Positions 31,663 to 38,692 of a stretch of DNA of 38,706 nucleotides are shown piece by piece. Every line of letters begins with the position of its first letter. Positions within the stretch are counted from its first letter, which is position 1. The DNA comes from Planctomycetota bacterium (GTDB lineage: Bacteria > Planctomycetota > Phycisphaerae > UBA1845): assembly GCA_029558835.1 (NCBI GenBank), contig JAKQDH010000056.1, positions 1 to 38,706 of the forward strand, read 5' to 3'. The notes below the pieces were generated by a model. That model was not told the origin of the DNA. It did no database searches and saw only the letters and a program-made list of their open reading frames with translations. Both the position numbers and the translations under genes were made by a program.

Positions 31663-31736
31663 GGGCGATTAGCTCAGTTGGTCAGAGCGTTCGGATCACA
31701 CCCGAGAGGTCACAGGTTCGAGTCCTGTATCGCCCA
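31663..31736 (+). tRNA. tRNA-Val(CAC)
   Basis: 74 nt cloverleaf. Acceptor stem GGGCGAT (31663-31669) with ATCGCCC (31729-31735), discriminator A. D-arm GCTC...GAGC. Anticodon stem TTCGG/CCGAG with a 7-nt loop ATCACAC giving anticodon CAC. T-arm ACAGG-TTCGAGT-CCTGT. CCA is not encoded. Its 3' end is the left attachment site of the integrated element; the hairpin that would naturally follow it (CCCCTGCTGGGG) now lies 4.1 kb away at 35867-35878. Confidence 0.93.
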
Positions 31737-33017
31737 TTGGGCCGTTGCGACAGCGTGCGGCACCGGCTCCCCATGCACGTCCAAACCCTTGTTTTCTCGG
31801 GGATTCCTGCAATCCGCGTGTTGTGTGGTCGCATCCTGCCGCGCGCTGCCGGCCGCTGGCTGCTGCGCTTTTTGCTGCGCCTGCTGCTGCGCCTGCGCCA
31901 CGTCCCGCCCGCACGCCCGCGCGAAGTCGGCGTTCAGGTCAACCGACGTGCAGTAGTGCCGGGCCGCAATGGTCGGCGAGTTGCCGATCCACTTGACGAC
32001 CGTGTTCAGGTCATACGTCCGCAGCAGCTCGGTTTCTCGGGATGCCCTCAGGGCGTGAAACGGCTTCGGCCAGGGCTTCAGCCCCGCCCGGACGATCAGC
32101 CGCTCGAATTGGGTCCGCCAGTTCTGGCAGCCCCCCCGTAGCCGGGTGATAACGTGCTCGGTTCCCGGCTCGGCTTCGGCAAAGAGGTCGAGCAGGGGGG
32201 TCCGCAGCTCGGGAAACAACGGCACGCTTCGGTATCCGCACCCCTCCACGTGCTCCAGCTTGGGGCAAGGCACCCGGATGATGCCCGCCTCAAAGTCCAC
32301 GTCCCCCCACCGCAGGGCCAGCGCTTCGGACGGAATCCGCAAGCCGCCGATCCGCCCCAGCAGGATGACCGCCCGCAGCTCGGGGTCCGGGCAGATATCG
32401 AGCACGCGCTGCACGTCCGCCCAGGGTACGAAGCGCTTGCGGCTTTCGTTCGTCTGCGTCCCGCCCCGCACGCCCGCAAACGGATTCGCGTTGGCGAGCT
32501 GCCAGCGTATCGCCCGCCGCCACAGCGTCCGCGCCGCGATGACACGCCGGGCCACGGTCGCAGGCGAAAGCCTTTCGTGCTCCGTCAGCCATGCCCGCCA
32601 AGCGTCGGCGTCGGCCGCCCCGATGCTGCGCAGCTCCCGCGTTCCCCCGAAGTAGTCCAACAGGTTGCGCCGGGTGTGCCCGTAAAACGTCGCCGTTGCC
32701 GGCTTAACCGCCAGCGTCGCCCAGCAACGCTCCAGAAACGCCGCCAGAGTCGTCGATGCCAGCCCAACCCCGTCGGCCAGCCCTACAGCCCGCAACCGGC
32801 CCAGCAGCTTTTCGTCGAGCTGCCCCAGCCACGTCGCGGTTTCGACATCGTGCGGCCGATGTAACAGTCGGTCGGCGATGATGCTTTCCAGCCGCGTGCT
32901 GAACATGTCCGCCGCTTTGGCGCTGACGCGCCCCAGCCGGACCGTCTTACGCGGGCCGCACGGCGTCAGTGAGAAGTCCACCCGCCGCAATTTGCCGTAG
33001 CTTACAACCGATGCCAC
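31710..33017 (-). CDS. int: Tyrosine recombinase / integrase whose 3' end overlaps the attachment core
   Basis: 435 aa from GTG 33017, with GGAGGTGAG directly upstream. The N-terminal SAM-like/core-binding part is at about 75-165 (AAFLERCWATLAVKPATATF). Catalytic part: GRIGGLRIPSEALALRW with the first Arg, HALRASRETELL with His-x-x-Arg, and NSPTIAARHYC with the tyrosine nucleophile. The position usually held by His/Trp (LGH) reads IGN. The tail is Gln/Ala-rich, and the last residues (WAIQDSNL, stop) are encoded by the tRNA T-arm. In the excised circle the final Leu-stop would be replaced by 72 further codons from 35843-35628. The gene follows the small HTH gene with a 4-bp gap, so both are one transcript. 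Confidence 0.9.
   Translation of the reverse strand: MASVVSYGKLRRVDFSLTPCGPRKTVRLGRVSAKAADMFSTRLESIIADRLLHRPHDVETATWLGQLDEKLLGRLRAVGLADGVGLASTTLAAFLERCWATLAVKPATATFYGHTRRNLLDYFGGTRELRSIGAADADAWRAWLTEHERLSPATVARRVIAARTLWRRAIRWQLANANPFAGVRGGTQTNESRKRFVPWADVQRVLDICPDPELRAVILLGRIGGLRIPSEALALRWGDVDFEAGIIRVPCPKLEHVEGCGYRSVPLFPELRTPLLDLFAEAEPGTEHVITRLRGGCQNWRTQFERLIVRAGLKPWPKPFHALRASRETELLRTYDLNTVVKWIGNSPTIAARHYCTSVDLNADFARACGRDVAQAQQQAQQKAQQPAAGSARQDATTQHADCRNPRENKGLDVHGEPVPHAVATAQWAIQDSNL
31716..31738 (+). other. Left attachment core (attL) of the integrated element
   Basis: 23 bp beginning GTTCGAGTCC and ending TCGCCCATT, identical to 35844-35866. It covers the T-loop to the end of tRNA-Val and at the same time the last codons of the integrase gene on the other strand. 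Confidence 0.85.
31861..31882 (+). repeat. Subterminal direct repeat, left copy
   Basis: 22 bp, TGCTGCGCTTTTTGCTGCGC plus CT, identical to 35781-35802. It lies 122 bp inside the left core. Candidate integrase arm-type binding site. Confidence 0.6.
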
Positions 33018-33021
33018 GTGC

Positions 33022-33246
33022 TCACCTCCCCCGCCTGCGCGGGCGTCGGCACGCGATGATGCCGTAGTAGGCCGCCAACCGGTCCGCAAGGTCCAACCGA
33101 AGCGATTGGCGACCGTCGCGAAACCGTTGAAGCGAAGCGCGCTCCAAGCCCGCCGCAATCGCCACCGGGCGCAGGGCCGGCTCGGCCCGCAAGGCGTCCT
33201 GCAACAGCTCCGTCAGCGTCCCGGTTTGCAGCCGTTTGCTTGTCAT
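33022..33246 (-). CDS. Small helix-turn-helix regulator of the integrated element
   Basis: 74 aa. The plan is LTELLQDALRAEPALRPVAI, then AAGLERASLQRFRDGRQSLR, then LDLADRLAAYYGI, matching small XRE-like HTH proteins that sit before integrases in compact elements. ATG 33246 lies 5 nt after a TAGATA -10 box, so it is probably translated from a leaderless mRNA, as lambda cI is from PRM. It likely controls the integrase gene that follows 4 bp later. Confidence 0.75.
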   Translation of the reverse strand: MTSKRLQTGTLTELLQDALRAEPALRPVAIAAGLERASLQRFRDGRQSLRLDLADRLAAYYGIIACRRPRRRGR

Positions 33247-33251
33247 AGCGA

Positions 33252-33282
33252 TATCTATCTCAGAATCGGCCGCCGTTGTCAA
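33252..33282 (-). promoter_or_regulatory. Candidate promoter of the regulator-integrase operon
   Basis: On the - strand: TTGACA (33282-33277), 19 bp, TAGATA (33257-33252). An alternative -10, ATAGAT, gives 18-bp spacing. The AGATAGATATC stretch is a possible operator. Confidence 0.5.
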
Positions 33283-33431
33283 GCCCCGCCCGGTCCCGCC
33301 CCGAGCCCCAGTCGCCCGCCGCGCGGAGGGGGGAGGGACTGGGCTGCGCACACAGCAGATTCCCAATTGGGGATAGCTAAGGGTCGGAAAATCGGGCGCG
33401 CGCCGGCTTTTCCGACACCCCCCAGGGGGCA

Positions 33432-34742
33432 TCACTCGCCCCCCAGCAGCTTCGGTCCCAGCCGGACGCCACCGCTGACGGCCTCCAGCCGCCCCGATGC
33501 GACCAACGCCGCAATCCGGACCGACACGGTATCGCGGGCGAGCGAGCAGCGCTTGGCCAGAGTCCGCCGGGTCACTGGGGGCCCGTCGCCCGGTGCGACG
33601 GTCGGATCGGCGCGCGCGATGCTCAGCACCAAAGTCCGGTCGGTCGGCGTTAACTCGGGGTCGCACAGCGTCTTGTCCACCAGATTCACAACAGCGCGAC
33701 TCATAGGATCGTCCCCTTCGTAGGGTCGTGCCCGCCGCACGGCTTCGCCCCACGCTGCACCGAACGTGTCGCCCGCCTCCACGTGCAGGTCGTTCAAATC
33801 CTTCGTCGGCAATCGTAGGTCTGCGACACTGCCCGCGTAACCGGCCACGGCGAGCGCTGCTGCAAAGCGTGATGCCCAACCGCGCCCGCCGTCATCATTG
33901 TGGCGACATAACAGTATTTCGCGTATGCCCGCCGACACCGCAATCGCAGCCACCACGCGATGCCCCAGCTCGGCGCCCGGCGTCGCCAGCGCGGGCAAGT
34001 CGTGATAGCGCGCTGTGTGCAGGTCGCTTTCGCCCTCACAGCATACCAGATACTCACCCGCGCGTATCTGTTCCAGTTCGTGCAAGCCATATGCGAGCTG
34101 GCTTGCTCGCGTTCCCCGGTCCCGCCACCGCGGGCGCTCCGCCAGGCATCGGCGCACACGCACCGCCAGCACTTCACCGGTCTCACTCGGATACGGGATA
34201 GCGATACCCGCGTCGGTGTCTTCAATCCGGAAGCGCTGGCGCAGAAACTCAGCCGGTAGTTGTTTCGCGGCGGCGTAGGTGCTCAGCGTCAACACTTGCC
34301 TTTTCCACCTTGGGAACCCACAACGCCGCGCGTACTGGTCAATAACAGTTGCGACGCGCTTCCCTTGGGCCTTCGCTATCGGCTCCAAGAAATGCGTGCT
34401 GTGCCCGCAGACAAAACAATGGGCAACCCCCAAGCTCAGACTCCAGCTCAGAGACGGATCGTGGTCAGCGTGCCCAGGGCACAGCGAGCACACGCGCTGC
34501 CCGCGTCGCGTCAAGGTCGGAACGTGCTCGGCCAGCAGCTCGCAGACGCGCTGCTCGCCAAGCGCTTGGGCAATGTCGGTCACGATGTATCCGCTGCGCC
34601 CGCGCGGCGTCGGCGAGCTGCCGGCCACAAGCTGCCCGTCAGCGTGCGCCCGGACCAGCTCGCCCACGCGCGTGGCAACGCCCGTGCGCGCCAACCCATT
34701 GGCTCGAATCTGCCGCAACGTTGCGTCGGTCCAATCAGGCAT
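33432..34742 (-). CDS. Primase-like protein: CHC2-type zinc finger, TOPRIM-like domain and C-terminal winged helix
   Basis: 436 aa. ATG 34742 overlaps the stop of the upstream excisionase-like gene by 8 bp (coupled). A zinc finger is at about 113-140: VCSLCPGHADHDPSL followed by VAHCFVCG, as in DnaG-type primases. The TOPRIM-like part follows: EYLVCCEGESDLHTARYHDL with the conserved Glu, then ILLCRHNDDGGRGWASRF where the usual D-x-D-x-x-G reads H-N-D-D-G-G. The C-terminal ~90 residues look like a DNA-binding winged helix (VTRRTLAKRCSLARDTVSVR). No helicase motifs. Probably the element's replication initiator or priming protein; activity with the altered TOPRIM motif is uncertain. Confidence 0.75.
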   Translation of the reverse strand: MPDWTDATLRQIRANGLARTGVATRVGELVRAHADGQLVAGSSPTPRGRSGYIVTDIAQALGEQRVCELLAEHVPTLTRRGQRVCSLCPGHADHDPSLSWSLSLGVAHCFVCGHSTHFLEPIAKAQGKRVATVIDQYARRCGFPRWKRQVLTLSTYAAAKQLPAEFLRQRFRIEDTDAGIAIPYPSETGEVLAVRVRRCLAERPRWRDRGTRASQLAYGLHELEQIRAGEYLVCCEGESDLHTARYHDLPALATPGAELGHRVVAAIAVSAGIREILLCRHNDDGGRGWASRFAAALAVAGYAGSVADLRLPTKDLNDLHVEAGDTFGAAWGEAVRRARPYEGDDPMSRAVVNLVDKTLCDPELTPTDRTLVLSIARADPTVAPGDGPPVTRRTLAKRCSLARDTVSVRIAALVASGRLEAVSGGVRLGPKLLGGE

Positions 34743-34965
34743 CGGCGCGCGCCGGGCAGCCGTCGGCCAGCCAATCCGCCAGCTCGGAACGTCGCCACCG
34801 CCGCAGGCAGCCCAGTCGCACGGCTTGCGGCATGCGCCCGCTGCCGGCAAGACGCTCCACGTGGCGCGACGAGCAGCTCAGCAGCGCCGCGGTTTCTTTC
34901 ACGGTCAACAGCTCGGCGCCGGCCGCCGCGCCCCCTTGACGCTCGTGGTCGCCTCTTGCACGCAT
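34735..34965 (-). CDS. Excisionase-like helix-turn-helix protein
   Basis: 76 aa. LLTVKETAALLSCSSRHVER, then LAGSGRMPQAVRLG, then RWRRSELADWLADG is the HTH_17/excisionase-family pattern of a MerR-like wing. AAGGGG lies 8 nt before ATG 34965. It could serve as a recombination directionality factor or a regulator of the primase gene, with which it is translationally coupled. Confidence 0.75.
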   Translation of the reverse strand: MRARGDHERQGGAAAGAELLTVKETAALLSCSSRHVERLAGSGRMPQAVRLGCLRRWRRSELADWLADGCPARADA

Positions 34966-35048
34966 TGTGGTTCCCCTTGTGTCCCGCAGCCCGAGCCCGG
35001 CGCTCGGGTACCTAAGGGGGGGATAGCGGACACCCGCCGGGCGCCGCT

Positions 35049-35495
35049 TTAGCCGAATTGCGTCGCGTGGCAGGCAGTGTCAGCGGTCGGCGCGTCGAAC
35101 CCAGGGGGGCCGGCGTCGCGCGGGGGACCAATGGCGATGATATGCTCGACCGTAACGGGTGTAGCTTCGTCGTGGTACCGCAGTACCAGCGGGCGAAGCA
35201 GGTCAAGGACTTTCCACAAGCCGTCGTCGGTCCTGAGCAGCCGCCGTAGCAGCGCGGGCAGGTTTTCCGGCTCGGCCAACTCGGCGGCGATTCCCATCAG
35301 CGCGTCATACAAGGCCGCGATGCCGGTACGCTTGCTCCCGCGCCGGCACCCCGCGCCGGGATACTTCAGCGTGCCCCGCACCAGCTTCCCGCGCGAGCCG
35401 CGGATCGCCCCGTCGGTGTACTCCCAAACCCCGTCGCCCAGGTCCGGGCGTTCCCGCACGCGCGTCGCCCGCGGCTTGCGTTGATTCGCATTCAT
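35049..35495 (-). CDS. Unknown protein of the integrated element
   Basis: 148 aa; GGAGGGC lies 7 nt before ATG 35495, a good site. Basic N-terminus (NANQRKPRATRVRERPDLG), a Gly/Arg-rich segment GAIRGSRGKLVRGTLKYPGA, then helices (IAALYDALMGIAAELAEPEN, LPALLRRLLRTDDGLWKVLD) and a C-terminal VTVEHIIAIGPP. It resembles nucleic-acid-binding proteins in composition, but no family is recognised. Confidence 0.6.
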   Translation of the reverse strand: MNANQRKPRATRVRERPDLGDGVWEYTDGAIRGSRGKLVRGTLKYPGAGCRRGSKRTGIAALYDALMGIAAELAEPENLPALLRRLLRTDDGLWKVLDLLRPLVLRYHDEATPVTVEHIIAIGPPRDAGPPGFDAPTADTACHATQFG

Positions 35496-35624
35496 TCGTA
35501 AGCCCTCCGCCCGGCTGGGGCCGTTCTGCCGGCTCCCCCCCACCCGGACCCCACCCGCCGGCCGATCGTCGATTCTCAAAGCCCTATGCCCGTCCTGCGC
35601 GGCTTGTGGCAGCTCGCCGGCAGG

Positions 35625-35843
35625 TCACTCGCCCGCCAGAAGCCGCCGGACCAACTCCGCCCGCTCGCCGTCCGCCAACGGCAGCCGCGCAACCGTCCGT
35701 AGCAGCTCGGCCAGCTCGCCACGGGAACCGCCCGCCGGGCCCGTCGGCGAGCTGCACGGGGGGGTCGAATCGGCGTCCGATGCTGCGCTTTTTGCTGCGC
35801 CTACCTTGCGACTTGCCCGTTTTCCTGCGACATTACGGGGGGT
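35625..35843 (-). CDS. Alternative C-terminal segment for the integrase, joined only in the excised circle
   Basis: 72 codons plus a TGA at 35625-35627, in the same frame in which the attachment core encodes WAIQDSN. It has no start codon of its own within the element and, in the integrated state, is preceded by host DNA. Joining attR to attL on excision would make it the last 72 residues of a 506-aa integrase. Plan: basic Ala-rich stretch, then the charged helices RGELAELLRTVARL and DGERAELVRRLLAGE. Confidence 0.65.
   Translation of the reverse strand, partial: TPRNVAGKRASRKVGAAKSAASDADSTPPCSSPTGPAGGSRGELAELLRTVARLPLADGERAELVRRLLAGE
35781..35802 (+). repeat. Subterminal direct repeat, right copy
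   Basis: 22 bp identical to 31861-31882, 41 bp inside the right core. In the circle the two copies would flank the core in the same orientation. Confidence 0.6.
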
Positions 35844-35866
35844 GTTCGAGTCCTGTATCGCCCATT
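35844..35866 (+). other. Right attachment core (attR) of the integrated element
   Basis: 23 bp identical to 31716-31738. The flanking bases differ on both sides. Host DNA resumes at 35867 with a CCCCTGCTGGGG hairpin. Confidence 0.85.
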
Positions 35867-35878
35867 CCCCTGCTGGGG
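35867..35878 (+). terminator. Displaced hairpin, probably the original 3' flank of tRNA-Val
   Basis: CCCC-TGCT-GGGG directly after attR. With the element removed, it would follow the tRNA 3' end by 2 nt. No T-run, so termination strength is uncertain. Confidence 0.4.
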
Positions 35879-35944
35879 CAACGCAACACGGACCCGCCGT
35901 GCCCGTCAGCGTGACCGCTGCCTCAGCGTACTTCCCCATCGCGG

Positions 35945-37120
35945 GACGGGTCCGGCAACGTCAAGGAGCAGTTCATCCACGGGACGCAGTACATCGACGA
36001 GCTGGTTATGATGCGGGCCAAAGACAAGGGCGACCTCTACGTGCACCAGGATGCGAACTGGAACGTCATCGCCCTGACTGATCTGGGCGGCAGCGTGGCA
36101 CGGGCATCCTGCCCGTGTCTTCATCGGCTGGAAGCCGATGCCACGGATGGGGACGTGGACGCTACCGACAAGGGCAGCGTCGGCACCACCTGCACCGGCA
36201 CGGTCAGCGGCCCCTGCCGCATCCTCGATCTGGACCCCGCCATTGACTCGGCTGGGGCCGCTCCGCGGCCCGCTTGCTCCGCAAGCGCGGGCGAAGCCCG
36301 CACTGCCGTGTCAATGGTCCATGGGGATTACGACAACGCCGACGCGACGTTGTTCGACCCTGGACACAGCGGCCACGCTGCGCGTTGGGAGGGCTGGCGC
36401 CCCGCCGACTGTCGTCGGCCCGCTGCGTCAAGGGCAGGCGCCCCGCCGCAAGGCCTCGCCCGCCACCCCGCCCGGCCCGTAAGCGGCGTCGCCTTCCCCT
36501 TCGCCCACCAGGGCCTCTACCTCGACCCGGAACTGGCCAGCTACCAGAACCGCGCGCGGCAGTATGATCCCGGCAAGAAACGCTTCATCGAGGCGGACCC
36601 ACTTGTCTATGAAACACGCCCGCTTGCGGACGTAGCTGCACAGTTGGCGGCAGTGGGATGTACATCAGGCGTGTGTGGGCTGCCGGGATCGATTGGCTAC
36701 ATTCACGTCCTCTACCCACTGGGTCAGTACAACGATGGAGCGACACTGTATGGTTACACACAGTCCAACCCCCTGGCTTTCCTCGACCCAAGTGGGCGCT
36801 ATTGCTGTGACCAGCGCCCTTGCACCGGCGGGCCCGCGGGAGCACCCCCGTTTCCCTGCACCGCTGCCTTCTGGGGAATCACTGGTGGCTTCGGAAGCCT
36901 CGGACGCTGCGCGTGCGGCGGGGGTACGGCGGGACGTACATGCACCCCGGGCGGGATGGGACTTCAGACATGCGCCAATGGGCTACGCTGCGATATCGTT
37001 GGCTGGACAAACCGTATCTGCATCATAATAAACGGGCAGAAGTATTGGATTCTATCACCGGTGCCCATTCCTGTGTGGGGCTGGACCTCGTACATCGGGG
37101 TGTTCGGCGCCTGCACGTGA
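35945..37120 (+). pseudogene. RHS-repeat protein C-terminal fragment with a cysteine-rich tip
   Basis: The frame begins without a start at about 35945 (DGSGNVKEQFIHGTQYIDEL), continues through VHQDANWNVIALTDLGG and the RHS core (GLYLDPELASYQNRARQYDP, KKRFIEADPLV, LYGYTQSNPLAFLDPSGRY), then ~110 residues of variable tip with many cysteines. The first internal ATG is 36008. The N-terminal repeat region and secretion signals are missing, so it is a remnant or an orphan tip cassette. The frame carries palindromic element C in frame (36095-36145) and two other palindromic inserts (near 36265-36305 and 36380-36455). RHS tips often carry toxins; none is recognised here. Confidence 0.7.
36095..36145 (+). 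repeat. Palindromic element C, copy 3, inside the RHS fragment
   Basis: GTGGCACGGGCATCCTGCCC, then a GGCT-GGAA-GCC hairpin and GATGCCACGG. In-frame insertion within the RHS coding frame. Confidence 0.7.
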
Positions 37121-37165
37121 TGGGTAACGGCGTTGTTTCCTCGTTTGAAGGGGCGCCTTCGTTCT

Positions 37166-38125
37166 ATGACCCAGCCACGCTCCAGTGGGGAATCGCCGCC
37201 GGGCCATGGCGTGGAGGACGCCACATCCCGTGAGCGTGTCTGCCGTTCATCTACGATTAGCAGGCGCATCTATGACCGCATACACCCCGCACTGTCGCTG
37301 AAACGAAGCACGTTCGTCGTCTGCGCCCTCGCTTTCAGCCTCTGGGTGTGGGCCAGTGTGTGTAGCACGAGCTTCGGTAACGGGAACACGTACCACTGCC
37401 TCATGCATGGCGGCGAACTTTGGTTGCGCTGGGCTCCGCGGGGTACCGAGGATTCGGGCATCTTTCCTGTGGCCTCTGTTGCATTCGATCCCTCGTGGCC
37501 CCAGTTCAGAGGCTTCGATCGTATCTCCATGGGCGCTCATCCGATGATTTGGGACGTGAGGTTCCCTTTGTGGATGCTCACGATCGCAGTCGGGATGGTT
37601 ACGACGGCTGTGTGGATGTGGGATTCAGCGGTTGTCCGACCGCTACGAAGGCAGGAGCGTGGTCTATGCCCCCGATGCGGCTACGATCTCCGGCTCAACG
37701 TGAGTGGGCGTTGCCCAGAGTGTGGGCGCGGGCTCGATCTGCCCACTCGATTTAGGCGGAGCGACGTCGACTTGGCGCGCGCCGGGGCTGGGCACCTTGC
37801 CCTCGCGTATGCCATTCCGCTCGGCGCGTTCTTGATGCTATGGCTCGTCGGTCCGATGCCGGTCTTGGGCAGCGCGTGGACTCTTTCGTATCGGGTGAAT
37901 CTGTTTTTCATTCAAGCGATGGGCCCTGCCGCGTGGCTCATTCTCATCCCTTTTGGGATGGTTGGCGCGACGTGCGCATTCTCCTGCTGCGTGGCACTTT
38001 TCGGGCTGTGGTTTGTCTTCGCCCGAAGGACTTGGCTCTGTCGCGTCCCCTGGGTGGTTCACTGCGCCGCATGTATCGCCTGGTGCCTTTCTGGATGTCT
38101 ACCCGTGGGATGTCTGATAGAGTGA
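37166..38125 (+). CDS. Membrane protein with a CPRCGYDL...CPECG zinc ribbon
   Basis: 319 aa from ATG 37166; an in-frame ATG at 37133 is possible. Four hydrophobic stretches or more: STFVVCALAFSLWVWASVCS, PLWMLTIAVGMVTTAVWMW, LALAYAIPLGAFLMLWLVG, ILIPFGMVGATCAFSCCVAL. Between the second and third is the zinc ribbon GLCPRCGYDLRLNVSGRCPECG, widespread in planctomycete membrane proteins of unknown role. It lies 45 bp after the RHS tip fragment, the usual place of an immunity gene, but nothing else supports that role. Confidence 0.72.
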   Translation: MTQPRSSGESPPGHGVEDATSRERVCRSSTISRRIYDRIHPALSLKRSTFVVCALAFSLWVWASVCSTSFGNGNTYHCLMHGGELWLRWAPRGTEDSGIFPVASVAFDPSWPQFRGFDRISMGAHPMIWDVRFPLWMLTIAVGMVTTAVWMWDSAVVRPLRRQERGLCPRCGYDLRLNVSGRCPECGRGLDLPTRFRRSDVDLARAGAGHLALAYAIPLGAFLMLWLVGPMPVLGSAWTLSYRVNLFFIQAMGPAAWLILIPFGMVGATCAFSCCVALFGLWFVFARRTWLCRVPWVVHCAACIAWCLSGCLPVGCLIE

Positions 38126-38196
38126 TACCCTGAGCCCGAGAAGGAAACGACCTGTTCTCGTGCGGAGTTGTTCCTGCTGAGTGCTTCAGTGACTCG

Positions 38197-38523
38197 GTGG
38201 GGGGTACCCACGAGATCGACACCAGGGACAGCACCTTCAGCGAGGGCGGGGTGGCCTTCGGTGGCGATCAGCCCAGTTTCAACAACCTGAAGATCGGCCA
38301 CGACAACAACAGCGACGGCGACTTGGCCGACGGCGGCGATGACCTGCTGGTCGATGAGGACTTCGAGTCCGCCAGCGCGGCCTTCACGTATGACCACGCG
38401 GGCAACCTGGTCGATGATGGCCACCTAGTGTACTACTACGACCCGCCTGCCCTGATACCGTCCCCGAGGTTAGTCACAGGCGAGCGCGGCGGCCCGCAGG
38501 AGCCGAGGCCCGCTCGGCTGTGA
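38197..38523 (+). pseudogene. Second RHS fragment, upstream part of the core
   Basis: Frame from GTG 38197: SFNNLKIGHDNNSDGDLADG, then AFTYDHAGNLVDDGHLVYYY, which is RHS repeat sequence normally located before the HGTQYIDE segment. After YYYD the frame runs into palindromic sequence (near 38478-38521) and stops. It is therefore a broken fragment, in an order opposite to the one at 35945. Confidence 0.6.
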
Positions 38524-38527
38524 GTAA

Positions 38528-38692
38528 CTCGGCGGAGCCTGTGATATCTTCGGCGAGCGTTACCGCGGCCTCCGCGGTACGATCGAGACGGAACCGGAAT
38601 GCCCCGGCGTCGACACGGTCTATCTGTCCTGCTTCCCCGAGAAGCCAGTCAAGATCACCGGTCGCACCGGCGGTGCCTGCCCCGACGTCTGA
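38528..38692 (+). pseudogene. Short open fragment at the window edge, unidentified
   Basis: 54 codons between stops with protein-like composition: GACDIFGERYRGLRGTIETE, then VDTVYLSCFPEKPVKITGRT, then GGACPDV and a stop. No start codon. It may be another broken piece of an RHS-type or secreted protein. Confidence 0.3.

Larger units (their letters stand above)
31739..35843. mobile_element. Small integrative element in tRNA-Val (about 4.1 kb)
   Basis: Bounded by the 23-bp tRNA-derived direct repeat. All genes are on the - strand: unknown 148-aa protein, excisionase-like HTH, primase-like protein, small HTH regulator, tyrosine integrase at the tRNA end. No capsid, terminase, conjugation or resistance genes are seen. 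It is too small to be an autonomous phage; it could be a satellite, an integrated plasmid-like element or a decayed remnant, though the frames look intact. Confidence 0.82.

Noticed and set aside
35625..35939. Independent 104-aa protein starting in host DNA at 35939
   Set aside because: It would start outside the element and cross attR; the frame is better explained as the alternative integrase tail read through the att core.
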